Origin: JANQKX01 sp039028695
GTDB lineage: Bacteria; Pseudomonadota; Alphaproteobacteria; Kiloniellales; Kiloniellaceae
Direction: 5' to 3'
Assembly (NCBI GenBank): GCA_039028695.1
Contig: JBCCHN010000003.1
Location: forward strand, 38,234-102,233
DNA length: 64,000 nucleotides
Shown here: positions 1 to 8,984 of the stretch, piece by piece
How positions within the stretch are numbered: position 1 is the first letter of the stretch
How the letters are laid out: the number at the start of each line of letters is the position of its first letter
Notes under the pieces: model-generated
What the model was told of the DNA's origin: nothing
Seen by the model: only the letters and a program-made list of their open reading frames with translations
Databases searched by the model: none
Translations under genes and position numbers: made by a program

Positions 1-1065
1 CAGGACGGTCAAATTGACGAGATCGCGCCGGGCGACCTTTATAAAACCGGCACGCTTGTCAAACTCCTTGAGTTGGCCAAACTCCACGATGGAACGGTTA
101 AGGTTTTGGTGGAAGGACAGCAAACTGTGCGCATCGAAAGGCTTGAGTTGGCCGACGATTATTTTAGGGCCACCATCGCGGTCCCGCCGTCACCACACCG
201 GGGCCTGAGCAGTGAGGCGACAGCCGCCGCCCGAGCGCTCTACCTCAGACTTGCACCGCTGCTCGGGCTCGCGCCCGACGTGGCGGACCGTATCGGCCAA
301 AGCCACGATCCCGAGCGATTGACGGACCTGGCGGGCCAGAACTTTTTTCTGGAGGTTGAGGAGCAACAAAAGCTGCTGGAAATGACTGACCCCGTTCAGC
401 GCTTCGAGACCGCCTATGCCCACCTTGGGGCGCTCGAAAAGGAAATCGAGGCCCTGGATTTGGCGGATTACCTGGGTCGCTACCAGATTGCTTCCGATTT
501 GCTGTTGAACGTCTCTTTAGGGGACGGCACCTTGCAGGTTGATACGCCGTGGGATCGCCACGTCCTTTGCCCGAGGGGACATGACCACTTCTTGCCGCGT
601 CAGGATCCAGATGTCCCAATATCCCAGACCGCAGCCCGAAGCCGTCGAGTGGGTAGGCTGCCGGTTGCGGCCGGGCCCGCCTTGCCTCCGGTCCGCTATC
701 ATTTTGTGCGGGATGAGGACGGACAGCTGGCCGGCTTGGTCCGCTCCGACTGGACCGGGGCCTGGCCGACGGCGTGGCGCGAGTCTTCGGCGGCGCGGCG
801 AGGCAAAACTGAAGATGTCGCGAGAGAAGTGATGGCCCAGCATGTGGGCCGTTACGAACATTCCCCAATGAAGCAAAAGTCGATCTCCTGGCACGGGGGA
901 CATCTTAATGTCGACGGCATGGTGCTGCGGCCTTTGTCCCCTTACGACTTTGTGACGATGGATCAGCCAATCCGCCTGTCCTTCAAGCTAAACGACCGGG
1001 GCGAGACCATCGGACTGCGGTGGCGTGCGCCCTTTGAATCTTTGCATTTTTATAAGATGAGTTGA
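1..1065 (+). CDS. Lon-type N-terminal domain protein fused to two DUF3471-like modules (5' end missing)
   Basis: The frame is open from base 1, so the start lies outside the window; the first in-window start-like codon is TTG at 73. Counting from there, residues 1-128 match the Lon substrate-binding (LAN) domain: a GTVKVLVEG core, an ERL..ADDYF segment, and a helical part running through EEQQKLLE to LEKEIEAL. In a true Lon the coiled-coil linker and AAA+ ATPase would follow. Here residues 133-225 (YLGRY ... FVRDEDGQLAGLV) and 257-317 (HVGRYE ... LNDRGETIGLRWR) look like two copies of the small DUF3471-type domain found at the C-terminus of serine beta-lactamase-like hydrolases. No ATPase or Ser-Lys protease dyad is present. 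The join could be natural or a recombination product. The Lon-N assignment is strong; the DUF3471 assignment is from pattern recall. Confidence 0.7.
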   Translation, partial: QDGQIDEIAPGDLYKTGTLVKLLELAKLHDGTVKVLVEGQQTVRIERLELADDYFRATIAVPPSPHRGLSSEATAAARALYLRLAPLLGLAPDVADRIGQSHDPERLTDLAGQNFFLEVEEQQKLLEMTDPVQRFETAYAHLGALEKEIEALDLADYLGRYQIASDLLLNVSLGDGTLQVDTPWDRHVLCPRGHDHFLPRQDPDVPISQTAARSRRVGRLPVAAGPALPPVRYHFVRDEDGQLAGLVRSDWTGAWPTAWRESSAARRGKTEDVAREVMAQHVGRYEHSPMKQKSISWHGGHLNVDGMVLRPLSPYDFVTMDQPIRLSFKLNDRGETIGLRWRAPFESLHFYKMS

Positions 1066-1174
1066 GGCCTCGGGCTTTCGCAATGGGTCGGGTGGCGGTG
1101 ATGTACGCGTTTCACACCGCCCGATCCCTTTTTTGGAATCCCATCCATGTTCCTAGGAAATACCGTCAGCATAA

Positions 1175-2029
1175 TTAGGCGATTTTTTGGGCCAGATCTT
1201 TAATCCAGGCTCGTGCTGCTCTTAGATGAGTAACGTCTTGGTCATGTAGGTGGTATTGCATCCAAAGGGGCTGGGCAAGGATTGGCGGCCCCGTCATGAC
1301 GAGCCGAGAATCCTGGCGGCCGATGAAACAGGGTAAAAGCGTTCGGGCGACGCCGGCCCCGGCAAATTCTCTCAGGGTTTCGAAGTGATAGGCTCGGAAA
1401 CGAAAACCTGCTTGGCCGGCCAACTTGATCATGGCCTCGCTGCCGGTGCTGCGATCATAGTCGTCCACAAGGCCGGCCCAGGGCAAAGTCTCAGGGTCCC
1501 GCTGGGCATGGCAAAAGACCGCGTAAGATAAGGTTCCCACCGGCTCGGCAGCGATACCCCGCGACTCCAGATTAAGCTCCCGCGCCTGATCTTCGATGCG
1601 GATCGCGATGTCCGCCTCGCGGCGGTGCAGTCCCCTGTTGCTGGCCGTTCCGATTAACTCCACCCTCAGCCGCGCATCGTGGGCCACCGGTTCGATGTTG
1701 GGTGCGAAAAGACTGGTTATGAGAAAGGGGGCCGCGGTAAGGCGTAGGTCCCGCCAGACTGTCGCCCCATCGTCCAACGCGGATTTTTGCTCTGCTTTTC
1801 TGATGGCCTCGGCCGCCGCCTCGATGCTGGCGAGAATGGGCTCGCATTTGTTGGTCGCAACCAGTTTGTCGTTGTCCCGTGAAAAAAGATCAAAGCCCAA
1901 GACCTTTTCCAAGTGCCTGATTCGCCGGCTCACCGTGGTGGCATCAATCTTAAGCGCTCGACCTGCTTCGGCGTAGGTTCCAAAGCGGGTCACCGCCAAA
2001 AGTGTTTGCCATTGGTCCCAATTTACCAT
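1175..2029 (-). CDS. LysR-family transcriptional regulator
   Basis: This 284-residue protein has the usual LysR layout. An N-terminal winged helix-turn-helix spans about residues 1-60 (TFGTYAEAGRALKI-type helix, then TTVSRRIRHLEKVLGFDLF), followed by a linker helix and a periplasmic-binding-protein-like effector domain. The start has a good ribosome-binding site (AAGGA about 6 bases upstream). It is divergent from the small exported-protein gene at 2237, with about 207 bases between them, the usual position for a LysR operator, although I see no clear T-N11-A box. The effector is unknown. The domain is slightly shorter than the family average of about 300 residues. Confidence 0.9.
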   Translation of the reverse strand: MVNWDQWQTLLAVTRFGTYAEAGRALKIDATTVSRRIRHLEKVLGFDLFSRDNDKLVATNKCEPILASIEAAAEAIRKAEQKSALDDGATVWRDLRLTAAPFLITSLFAPNIEPVAHDARLRVELIGTASNRGLHRREADIAIRIEDQARELNLESRGIAAEPVGTLSYAVFCHAQRDPETLPWAGLVDDYDRSTGSEAMIKLAGQAGFRFRAYHFETLREFAGAGVARTLLPCFIGRQDSRLVMTGPPILAQPLWMQYHLHDQDVTHLRAARAWIKDLAQKIA

Positions 2030-2236
2030 GGGTTTTCCTTAAAAGTTGGGGGGCGGTCCAACGGGAATTCTATGATGAATTGTTGACGTTTAACACCTGC
2101 GTTTGTGCAAGGTGGTGTGCGATTTTCCCAGCTGGACAAGCTTTCACCCAAGGGACAGGATTTTGATCTGACTTTCAAGAGGTGCGCCCGTCGCACCGCT
2201 AAACCTTAATGAAAGAGATAGGAAAGCGAATAGACA

Positions 2237-2626
2237 ATGTGGACAGGGAAATCTGTTGGTTATTTTCGTCTTGGGCGGAACCTTGTTTTGGCGAGCCTTT
2301 TGTTGTGGCCTGCCGTTGCGGCCAACGCGAACGAGGCGCCGAGCGCGGGAGAGATTTCCGCGGCAGTCAGCGACCACACCTATCAAGGCAGTATGAGCAA
2401 GGCCGGGTCCGGTTTTGCCGAGTATTACGCCCCCGACGGCAAGATCCACGCCGATGGCTATTCGGGCGCTTGGCGTGTTGACGACGGCATCATGTGTTTT
2501 CAATACGGCGATAATCCGGAACGGTGTTTCGAGGTCCGTCTCAATGGACCGTCCATGGAGATGTACAAGGACGGAGAACTTGACGGTAATGGCATGCTGA
2601 TCAAGGGCAACGAAAACAATTTTTGA
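2237..2626 (+). CDS. small exported protein, unknown function
   Basis: The 129-residue product begins with a basic stretch and a hydrophobic segment (about residues 14-31) ending in ANANE, a plausible signal peptidase I site, so the mature protein is probably periplasmic. The mature part has a W-x-VDD core and paired cysteines (C...C about ten residues apart) followed by an aromatic residue. That pattern recurs in the protein at 19771-20190, which suggests a shared small-domain family I cannot name. It sits 35 bases upstream of a solute-binding protein on the same strand and may be co-transcribed with it. A weak AGGAAAG ribosome-binding site lies 12 bases before the ATG. Confidence 0.7.
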   Translation: MWTGKSVGYFRLGRNLVLASLLLWPAVAANANEAPSAGEISAAVSDHTYQGSMSKAGSGFAEYYAPDGKIHADGYSGAWRVDDGIMCFQYGDNPERCFEVRLNGPSMEMYKDGELDGNGMLIKGNENNF

Positions 2627-2661
2627 TCTTATGTGACGGCTGATTTTAGGGAGAGTAAGCG

Positions 2662-3783
2662 ATGTTTACGTGCACGCGGGCGAGGGTCCTTGCATGGACC
2701 GTGATGTTGACGCTTGGCGGTGGCGCCTTTGGACAGGCGGAAGCGGCAACGGATTTGGTGGTTGTTTCTTGGGGCGGTGCCTATTCGGCCAGCCAGCAAA
2801 AGGCCTACCACGAGCCTTACATGGCGGCCAATCCGGGCATCAAGATTCTCAACGACGACTCCGCCGCCGAAGGGCCCTCCAAACTGCGTGCCATGACCGA
2901 GGCCGGCAATGTCACCTGGGATCTTCTGGACATGGTCGCGGCCGACGCCATCGTTGCTTGTGACGAGGGTTTGGTGCTCGAGATCGACCCGGACCAAGAT
3001 CTCGCCGCGGCGCCCGACGGCACTCCGGCCTCCGACGATTTTTTCGAAGGCATGCTGAGCCCCGGCGGCAGTAATTGTTTTATTCCCCAGATCGTCTACT
3101 CGACGACCTTCGGCTATCGTACCGATGTCTTCGGGGAGAACGGTCCCCAGACCATCGCTGACATCTTCGACCTGGAGAAATTTCCTGGCCAGCGCAGTCT
3201 GGAGCGTCGGCCCATCGGCAACATGGAATGGGCGCTGATTGCCGACGGCGTGGCGCCCGATCAGGTCTACGATGTGCTCTCCACGCCCGAGGGGCTGGAC
3301 CGTGCCTTTGCCAAGTTGGACACCATCCGGGATTCGGTCGTCTGGTGGACCCAAGGGGCGCAACCGGCCCAGCTTCTCGCGGACGGGGAGGTGGTGATCG
3401 CCTCCGCCTACAACGGCCGGCTTTTTTCCGTCATCGAGGAGGAAAAACAGCCGGTTGCCATGATGTGGGATTGGCAGATCTTCGATATCGACGGCTGGGT
3501 CATCCCCGCGGGCGGCAAGAATATCGAGGAGGTCAAAAAGTTTTTGAAATACGCCACCGACACACAGCGGCTCGCCGACCAGGCCAAATACATCTCCTAT
3601 GGCCCGACCCGCCACTCTTCCGCGTCCCTGGTGGGCAAGCACGCCGAACTGGGCATCGACATGGCCCCCCACATGCCCACCAACCCGGACAACGCCAAGA
3701 ACACCTTGCTCTTTAACTACGAATGGTGGGCCGACCACCGCAGCGAACTGGACGAACGCTTCCAAGCCTGGCTGGCCAACTGA
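2662..3783 (+). CDS. ABC transporter substrate-binding protein, spermidine/putrescine (PotD/PotF) type
   Basis: The 373-residue product has a signal peptide (cleavage near QAEA-ATD) followed by a mature protein starting LVVVSWGGAYSAS, typical of the polyamine-type extracellular solute-binding family (PF13416/PF13343). Further family features are a WDLLDM segment, an AYNGRL loop in the second lobe and a terminal helix in WWADHR. It would capture a small cationic or amino-acid-like ligand in the periplasm. No permease or ATPase gene adjoins it, so its transporter partner must be elsewhere. Its ribosome-binding site is good (GGGAGAG) and a GC-rich hairpin lies about 115 bases downstream. The ligand cannot be read from sequence. 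Confidence 0.9.
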   Translation: MFTCTRARVLAWTVMLTLGGGAFGQAEAATDLVVVSWGGAYSASQQKAYHEPYMAANPGIKILNDDSAAEGPSKLRAMTEAGNVTWDLLDMVAADAIVACDEGLVLEIDPDQDLAAAPDGTPASDDFFEGMLSPGGSNCFIPQIVYSTTFGYRTDVFGENGPQTIADIFDLEKFPGQRSLERRPIGNMEWALIADGVAPDQVYDVLSTPEGLDRAFAKLDTIRDSVVWWTQGAQPAQLLADGEVVIASAYNGRLFSVIEEEKQPVAMMWDWQIFDIDGWVIPAGGKNIEEVKKFLKYATDTQRLADQAKYISYGPTRHSSASLVGKHAELGIDMAPHMPTNPDNAKNTLLFNYEWWADHRSELDERFQAWLAN

Positions 3784-4270
3784 CAGACGGGGCAGGGTGA
3801 GCAGCGGCAAGGCTCGCGGCCAACCATCCGCGCAAAGCCCTGCCGCTGCCGCCACGGCGCCAGGCAAGACGACACTACCCCCTCCAAACCAAATCGCACC
3901 CCGCCCCATCTGTCTTTAGGATGGGGCGGGGTTGGCGTTGGGGGGCACTTTTTGACGAAGGTGGATGTTGGGCGGTTTCCGGCTTGGCACACTGTTAGGC
4001 CTGAGGTCTGTCAAAATAGGCCCGGCGGCGCTGCCGCCAAAAAAACCTCCTGTTCTCCTTGCTTGTTAAAGGATAGGAGTGAAGAAAGATTTGGAGACGT
4101 CAATGACTTCGATATTGGCCAAAATCCAATTACATCAGGCTTTACTGTAACTTTGACCAGTTGATACCTCACCGCACACACTACCCAATTCTCCTGACGC
4201 CCCCCATTGCAATTTTAGCCTTGGGCCGTCATCGTAGCGGGGAGTATGGCAGGGCAGGGGTGGCCAGCGA
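3784..4270. other. 487-base intergenic region before cyoA
   Basis: It contains the GC-rich hairpin at 3899-3931 (listed separately). I found no convincing coding sequence. The last 150 bases before cyoA should contain the cyo promoter, but I cannot place -35/-10 boxes with confidence. Confidence 0.5.
3899..3931 (+). terminator. GC-rich hairpin, probable terminator of the binding-protein gene
   Basis: A perfect 12-bp inverted repeat (CCCCGCCCCATC / GATGGGGCGGGG) has a 9-base loop and lies 115 bases after the stop at 3783. The following T tract is weak, so it may act as an RNA 3'-end stabiliser rather than a full intrinsic terminator. Confidence 0.5.
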
Positions 4271-5371
4271 GTGGTTGGGATGGTCTCAAAGAAATCTGGC
4301 GGCGGATCCTGCGGGCGATCTTGGCGCTCCGCTCAGGTGGCGGCCGGTCTGGTGGCGGTTTGCGGCCTAGCTCTGTTGGCTTGGCCCGCGGTCGGCCTGG
4401 CGGACAGCGATAGCTTCATGTCGCCCATGGGCCACATCGCGGCCGAACAAAAATCCCACTTTATCTGGGTGACCCTCTTGACCATGGTCGCGGTGGCGCC
4501 GGTCTTGATCCTGCTGCCCCTGATCCTGCTGCGCTATCGCCGGCGCAGGGCGGATGGCCAAGGAGCACCCGGCAAAGGCGGCGCCTTTCGCCCGAACTGG
4601 GAATTCTCCCTGCCTCTGGAAATCACCATGTGGGGCCTGCCGATCCTTTTGATCATTGTGATGTCGGTGGGCTTGTGGAACTCGACTCACCAGCTGGATC
4701 CCTATCGCCCGATTGAGGCAGTGGGGGAGGCGGAGGGCGACGTGGGCCCGCCGGTGCGGGTCCAGGTGGTGGGCCTGGACTGGAAATGGCTGTTCATCTA
4801 CCCGGATCTGGGCATCGCCAGCGTGGGGGAAATGGCCGTGCCGGTGGGGCGGCCCGTGGCCATGACCTTGACCACGGACACGGTGATGCAATCCTTCATC
4901 ATCTCGGCCCTGGCCGGTCAGATCTATGCCATGCCCGGCATGACCACCGAGCTGCACGTGATGGCCGATCAGCCAGGCAATTTTCAGGGCGAGAACATGC
5001 AATACAACGGCAACGGCTTCGTGGATCAGAAATTCGTCACCAAGGCCCTGCCGTCGGCGGATTTCGAGTCTTGGGTGGCTAAGGTGAGCGCTGACGGCGT
5101 CGCCCTGGACGAGCGGGCCTACAACACCCTGGCCGTTCAGGGCAGCCGGGCCCAGGCCCACCAGGCCCTGGCCAGCGATGCCATGCCGGCGGACGCGATC
5201 TACTTCACCCTGCCCGATGCCATGCTGTTCTCCAAGATCGTCGGGCGTTACCACAGCGGCGCCCCCCTGGCTCTTGATGAACAGCCGGGCACCCCGGCCT
5301 TTGCGGCCTCTGTGGAAGGGGCGGTCGATGGGGCTGGTGAGGCGTCTGAGGCAGAGGAGGGTGTCCAATGA
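4271..5371 (+). CDS. cyoA: cytochrome bo3-type ubiquinol oxidase subunit II
   Basis: Subunit II of the heme-copper quinol oxidase (366 residues). The GTG at 4271 is used here; an in-frame ATG at 4280 is also possible. An N-terminal signal segment ends near LADSDS, two transmembrane helices follow (about 60-85 and 112-133), and a periplasmic cupredoxin domain begins near VRVQVVGLDWKWLF. The CuA cysteines of cytochrome c oxidases are absent, and the segment GENMQYNGNGFVDQKF matches the quinol-oxidase version, so ubiquinol rather than cytochrome c is the donor. The usual CyoA lipobox is not obvious. An acidic tail of about 35 residues follows the domain. The stop overlaps the cyoB start (ATGA). 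Confidence 0.95.
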   Translation: MVGMVSKKSGGGSCGRSWRSAQVAAGLVAVCGLALLAWPAVGLADSDSFMSPMGHIAAEQKSHFIWVTLLTMVAVAPVLILLPLILLRYRRRRADGQGAPGKGGAFRPNWEFSLPLEITMWGLPILLIIVMSVGLWNSTHQLDPYRPIEAVGEAEGDVGPPVRVQVVGLDWKWLFIYPDLGIASVGEMAVPVGRPVAMTLTTDTVMQSFIISALAGQIYAMPGMTTELHVMADQPGNFQGENMQYNGNGFVDQKFVTKALPSADFESWVAKVSADGVALDERAYNTLAVQGSRAQAHQALASDAMPADAIYFTLPDAMLFSKIVGRYHSGAPLALDEQPGTPAFAASVEGAVDGAGEASEAEEGVQ

Positions 5372-7506
5372 CCCTGTCGGACATCTTCGGGCGCTTGAGT
5401 CTGGATTCCTTACCCTTTGTGACCTTTTTGTTGGACCCTAGCCTGAACGAGGCCATCGCCAGCGGGGCCGGTGGCGTGGTGGTGCTGGGCGGTCTGGTGG
5501 TTTTCATCGGGCTGACCAAGTACCGTCTTTGGGGACCCCTCTGGCGGGATTGGCTGACCAGCACCGATCACAAAAAGATCGGCATCATGTACATCGTCTT
5601 TGCCCTGGTGATGATGACCCGCGGGGTGATCGAGGGCGTGGTCATGCGCACCCAGCAAGCCTTCGGCCTGGACGGGGGCTTTTTGGCGGCGGATCACTTT
5701 GCCCAGCTCTTTAGCACCCACGGCACCATCATGATCTTTTTTGTGGCCATGCCTTTTGTGGCCGGTTTCATCAACTATGTGATGCCGCTTCAGATCGGCG
5801 CCCGTGACGTGGCCTTTCCGGTGATGAACCAGATCAGCCTGGGTCTGACCGTGGCCAGCGGCGTGATGTTGATGGTGTCCCTGGTGGTGGGCAAGTTCTC
5901 CACCGGCGGCTGGTCCGCCTATCCGCCCTATACAGGTGCCGCCTTCAATCCGGGGGTGGGGCCGGATTATTGGATCTGGGCGATCGTGGTCTCGGGGGTG
6001 GCCAGCACCTTGAGCGGAATTAATTTCGCCACCACCATTTATAAGATGCGCGCGCCGGGCATGACCTTCATGCGGATGCCGCTTTTCACCTGGACCGTGG
6101 TCTGCGCCTCGATCCTAATGATCTTTGCCCTGCCGCCGCTCAACGCCGCCGCCTTGCTGCTGGGCTTGGACCGTTATATGGACTTCCACTTTTTCACCAA
6201 CGATCTGGGCGGCAACATGATGAACTATGCCAATCTCTTTTGGCTGTTCGGCCATCCGGAGGTTTATCTTCTGGTGCTGCCCGCCTATGGCATTTTCTCG
6301 GAGGTCTTTTCTACCTATTCGGCCAAGCGCCTTTACGGCTATCCCTCGCTGGTCATCGCCACCATGAGCATTGCGGTTCTGTCCTTTACCGTTTGGCTGC
6401 ATCACTTTTTCACCATGGGGCAGAGCGCTCTGATCAACGCTGCCTTCGGCATCGCCACCATGCTGATTGCCGTGCCCACGGGGGTGAAGGTCTATGACTG
6501 GATGGCGACCCTCTATCGCGGTCGCATTCGCTTTTCCGTGCCCATGATCTACGGCATCGGCTTTTTGGTGCTCTTCGTGATCGGCGGCCTGACGGGCGTG
6601 ATCCTGGCGAATCCGACCATCGACTACCAGGTGCACAATTCTCTTTTCTTGGTGGCTCACTTCCACAACGTGCTCATTCCCGGCGTGCTCTTCGGCTTGC
6701 TGGCGGGCTACAGCTACTGGTTCCCCAAGGCCTTTGGCTTCCGCTTGAACGAAAAGCTCGGCCGGCGCGCGGCCTTGCTCTGGATCGTCGGTTTTACCGT
6801 GACCTTCTTCCCGCTTTATTTTGTCGGGCTAATGGGCATGCCACGCCGCTCCTTCTCTTATGCCGATCCGGCCTTCGTGCCCTATATGATTGTCGCGGTG
6901 ATTGGCGCCTTTTGCATCTTCTCGGCCTTGATGACAATGCTGTGGCAGCTCAAGGTTAGTATCGCGGAGCGGGACCAAAACCGGGTGCCCATCGGCGACC
7001 CCTGGGACGGACGCACCTTGGAATGGTCCATTCCCGCGCCGCCGCCCGAATACAATTTCGCCATTGTCCCCGATGTAAAGGAAAGGGATGACTTTGCCGA
7101 GGCCAAGGTCGCCGGACAGGCCTATCAGCCCCACGGTGCTTATGAAGATATCGAAGTACCCAAAAACACACCCATCGGCATTTTGCTGTGTGTGCTCAGC
7201 GGCGTCTGGATGTTCGCGCTGGTGTGGTGGATTTGGTGGCTGGCGATCGCCTCCACGCTCGCCATGCTTTTGGCGGTGATCGTCTGGAGCTTCGACATCC
7301 ATAACGAGCGGGTCATCCCGGCCGAGGAAGTGCGCCGCGACCACGAGGCCTGGCTGAAACGCATCGGGGATACCCGACCCGTGAACCGGGATCATGAGCA
7401 CGATCCCGCCAATCTGGGCCTGGCTCAGACAGAGTTAGGTCCGGAGCCCGAGGGAGAGTCGGCGCTCAATACCCAACAGGGCGCCCCACAGGGGGTCAAG
7501 CCATGA
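5368..7506 (+). CDS. cyoB: cytochrome bo3-type ubiquinol oxidase subunit I
   Basis: The catalytic subunit (712 residues, longer than the roughly 660 of E. coli) carries all expected ligands: H118 and H433 for the low-spin heme, H431 for the high-spin heme, and H296, H345 and H346 for CuB, with Y300 cross-linked in GHPEVY. Proton-channel residues are visible: D147 in GARDVAFP, E298, and K374 in PTGVKVYDW. It reduces O2 to water while pumping protons across the inner membrane. About 15 helices are expected. The extra length is a hydrophilic C-terminal tail. Both ends overlap neighbouring genes by four bases, a tightly coupled operon. Confidence 0.97.
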   Translation: MTLSDIFGRLSLDSLPFVTFLLDPSLNEAIASGAGGVVVLGGLVVFIGLTKYRLWGPLWRDWLTSTDHKKIGIMYIVFALVMMTRGVIEGVVMRTQQAFGLDGGFLAADHFAQLFSTHGTIMIFFVAMPFVAGFINYVMPLQIGARDVAFPVMNQISLGLTVASGVMLMVSLVVGKFSTGGWSAYPPYTGAAFNPGVGPDYWIWAIVVSGVASTLSGINFATTIYKMRAPGMTFMRMPLFTWTVVCASILMIFALPPLNAAALLLGLDRYMDFHFFTNDLGGNMMNYANLFWLFGHPEVYLLVLPAYGIFSEVFSTYSAKRLYGYPSLVIATMSIAVLSFTVWLHHFFTMGQSALINAAFGIATMLIAVPTGVKVYDWMATLYRGRIRFSVPMIYGIGFLVLFVIGGLTGVILANPTIDYQVHNSLFLVAHFHNVLIPGVLFGLLAGYSYWFPKAFGFRLNEKLGRRAALLWIVGFTVTFFPLYFVGLMGMPRRSFSYADPAFVPYMIVAVIGAFCIFSALMTMLWQLKVSIAERDQNRVPIGDPWDGRTLEWSIPAPPPEYNFAIVPDVKERDDFAEAKVAGQAYQPHGAYEDIEVPKNTPIGILLCVLSGVWMFALVWWIWWLAIASTLAMLLAVIVWSFDIHNERVIPAEEVRRDHEAWLKRIGDTRPVNRDHEHDPANLGLAQTELGPEPEGESALNTQQGAPQGVKP

Positions 7507-8135
7507 GCCAGACGGACAGCAACCTGCATCCCGGACTCAACTTGGTTGGCCATCCCGACGTTCACCACGACTCCTCCGGAACGATCATTTTCGGCTTCTG
7601 GGTTTTCTTAATGAGCGACCTGGTCTTTTTCGGGGTCATGTTCGCTATTTACATTACCATGATTGGCGCGACCGCGGGTGGACCGGGACCGCGAGAGCTT
7701 TTCGACTTCACCTCGCTTGGCCTGCAAACCGCGGCCCTGCTGGTCAGCAGCCTGACCGCGGGGATGGCCTCCCTGGCCCTGAAATACGAGCAGGGTCGAA
7801 CCCGGCTGGTCGGCTGGCTGTTGCTCACCTTGGTGTTGGGGATCGCTTTCCTGGTTCTTGAGGTGCGGGACTTCCTGTCCATGGTCGCCCAAGGCGGCGG
7901 ACCTTGGCGCAGCGGCTATCTCTCGGCCTTTTTCGGTCTGGTGCCCTTGCACGGGCTGCATGTCACCATGGGCTGCGTGTGGCTCGTCGTGTTGCTTTTT
8001 CAGATGCAGATCTTCGGGCTCGTTCCCGTGGTCAAGACCCGGCTGATGCGCTTTGCACTCTTTTGGCATTTCCTGGATCTGATCTGGGTCGGCATTTTCT
8101 CGGTGGTCTATTTTGGAGGCTGGGTCTATGGATAA
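7503..8135 (+). CDS. cyoC: cytochrome bo3-type ubiquinol oxidase subunit III
   Basis: A 210-residue membrane protein with five hydrophobic helices typical of quinol-oxidase subunit III: GFWVFLMSDLVFFGVMFA near the start, LHGLHVTMG in the middle and FALFWHFLDLIWVGIFSVVY near the end. It supports assembly and stability of subunit I. Its start overlaps the cyoB stop (ATGA), and its last eight bases overlap the cyoD start. Confidence 0.95.
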   Translation: MSQTDSNLHPGLNLVGHPDVHHDSSGTIIFGFWVFLMSDLVFFGVMFAIYITMIGATAGGPGPRELFDFTSLGLQTAALLVSSLTAGMASLALKYEQGRTRLVGWLLLTLVLGIAFLVLEVRDFLSMVAQGGGPWRSGYLSAFFGLVPLHGLHVTMGCVWLVVLLFQMQIFGLVPVVKTRLMRFALFWHFLDLIWVGIFSVVYFGGWVYG

Positions 8136-8457
8136 GAATGCCGCTTACCGCCGGGACCTGCGTCTTTACCTGATCGGTTTTGCCTTGGCCGTCGTCTTGA
8201 CCGTGGCTGCCTTTGCGGTGGCCCTGAGCGGTGCCTTTGGCGCCGGGACGACCCTGGCCATCGTCGGCATCTTAGGGCTTGTGCAACTGGTCGTGCACCT
8301 GCGCTATTTCCTCCATATCGACCGCAGCCGGCAAAAACGTGAGGATCTGGATCTGGTCCTCTTCACCTCCCTGGTCGTCCTGATCATTGTGCTTGGCACC
8401 GTCTGGGTTCTAGGGGATTTGGCAACCCGCATGCATATGCACCACATGCATATGTAA
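8128..8457 (+). CDS. cyoD: cytochrome bo3-type ubiquinol oxidase subunit IV
   Basis: A 109-residue protein with three transmembrane helices, the same length as E. coli CyoD. The ATG at 8128 is preferred because GGAGG lies 8 bases upstream inside cyoC; the longer frame from 8113 would lack such a site. The core VQLVVHLRYFLHIDRS matches the family. The C-terminus is a His/Met-rich tail (RMHMHHMHM) that could bind metal, though this is only inference. No cyoE (heme O synthase) follows; it must be elsewhere. Confidence 0.93.
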   Translation: MDKNAAYRRDLRLYLIGFALAVVLTVAAFAVALSGAFGAGTTLAIVGILGLVQLVVHLRYFLHIDRSRQKREDLDLVLFTSLVVLIIVLGTVWVLGDLATRMHMHHMHM

Positions 8458-8503
8458 TGGGTGCAGCGTCCGGCCGATCAGTGCCGTGTGAAGGGGTTTA
8501 GTT

Positions 8504-8941
8504 TTACCCCTGACGGACAAAGTGCACCGTGGCATAACCTGGTTGGCCACGGCCGCGGAAGCTCTTGGGCCAGGGCTTGGTCAGGTCCGGGCCGTTGTGG
8601 CAGATGATCAGGCGGTCCCCGTCCAAGGCGTAGATGCCCAGCCAGCGTCCGAAGCGCTCTTCGCTCTCGTGTTGATCGAAGGCGATCTTTGAACGGGCTC
8701 GTCCAGGGAGCAGTTCAAAGTGACCCCCGAACCGTACCTGGCCCCAATTGGTGACCTGGAAGCGATCCCCGGCGATGCGCAGGTGCTGGCCCATGGCATT
8801 TGCTACCCGTTGGCCCGAAATGGCGGCCTCCACGGCCAGCCAGGTGCCTTCCAGCTCGGTAACGGGCGAATTCATGGGACAAAGCTTGCCCTCGCCCAAA
8901 AGCGCCGCTGAGGTGTCGTCGATGGTTTGAGTTCTTTCCAT
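8504..8941 (-). CDS. TIGR03067-like small protein, copy 2
   Basis: The start is placed at the ATG at 8941, preceded by GGAGGA. A longer frame to 9001 would overlap the upstream paralogue and lacks a site. The 145-residue product has ELEGTWLAVEA ... SGQRV, a GDRF strand, G-x-F, and WLGIYALDGDRLIICHN, ending TVHFVRQG. This is the pattern of the TIGR03067 beta-rich (lipocalin-like) domain of unknown function. It is a tandem paralogue of the gene at 8985-9446, sharing the identical C-terminus VHFVRQG. No signal peptide is seen, so it is probably cytoplasmic. Confidence 0.75.
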   Translation of the reverse strand: MERTQTIDDTSAALLGEGKLCPMNSPVTELEGTWLAVEAAISGQRVANAMGQHLRIAGDRFQVTNWGQVRFGGHFELLPGRARSKIAFDQHESEERFGRWLGIYALDGDRLIICHNGPDLTKPWPKSFRGRGQPGYATVHFVRQG

Positions 8942-8984
8942 GTCCAAATCCTCCGTTAGCAATCCAATTCCAGGTAGGCGTGTT

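Noticed and set aside
2629..3909. 426-residue minus-strand frame
   Set aside because: It lies antisense across the polyamine-binding protein, which has a clear domain match and good ribosome-binding site; the antisense frame has no recognisable motif.
4367..5368. 333-residue minus-strand frame
   Set aside because: It is antisense to cyoA, shows His/Gly-rich low-complexity typical of GC-rich shadow frames and has no family match.
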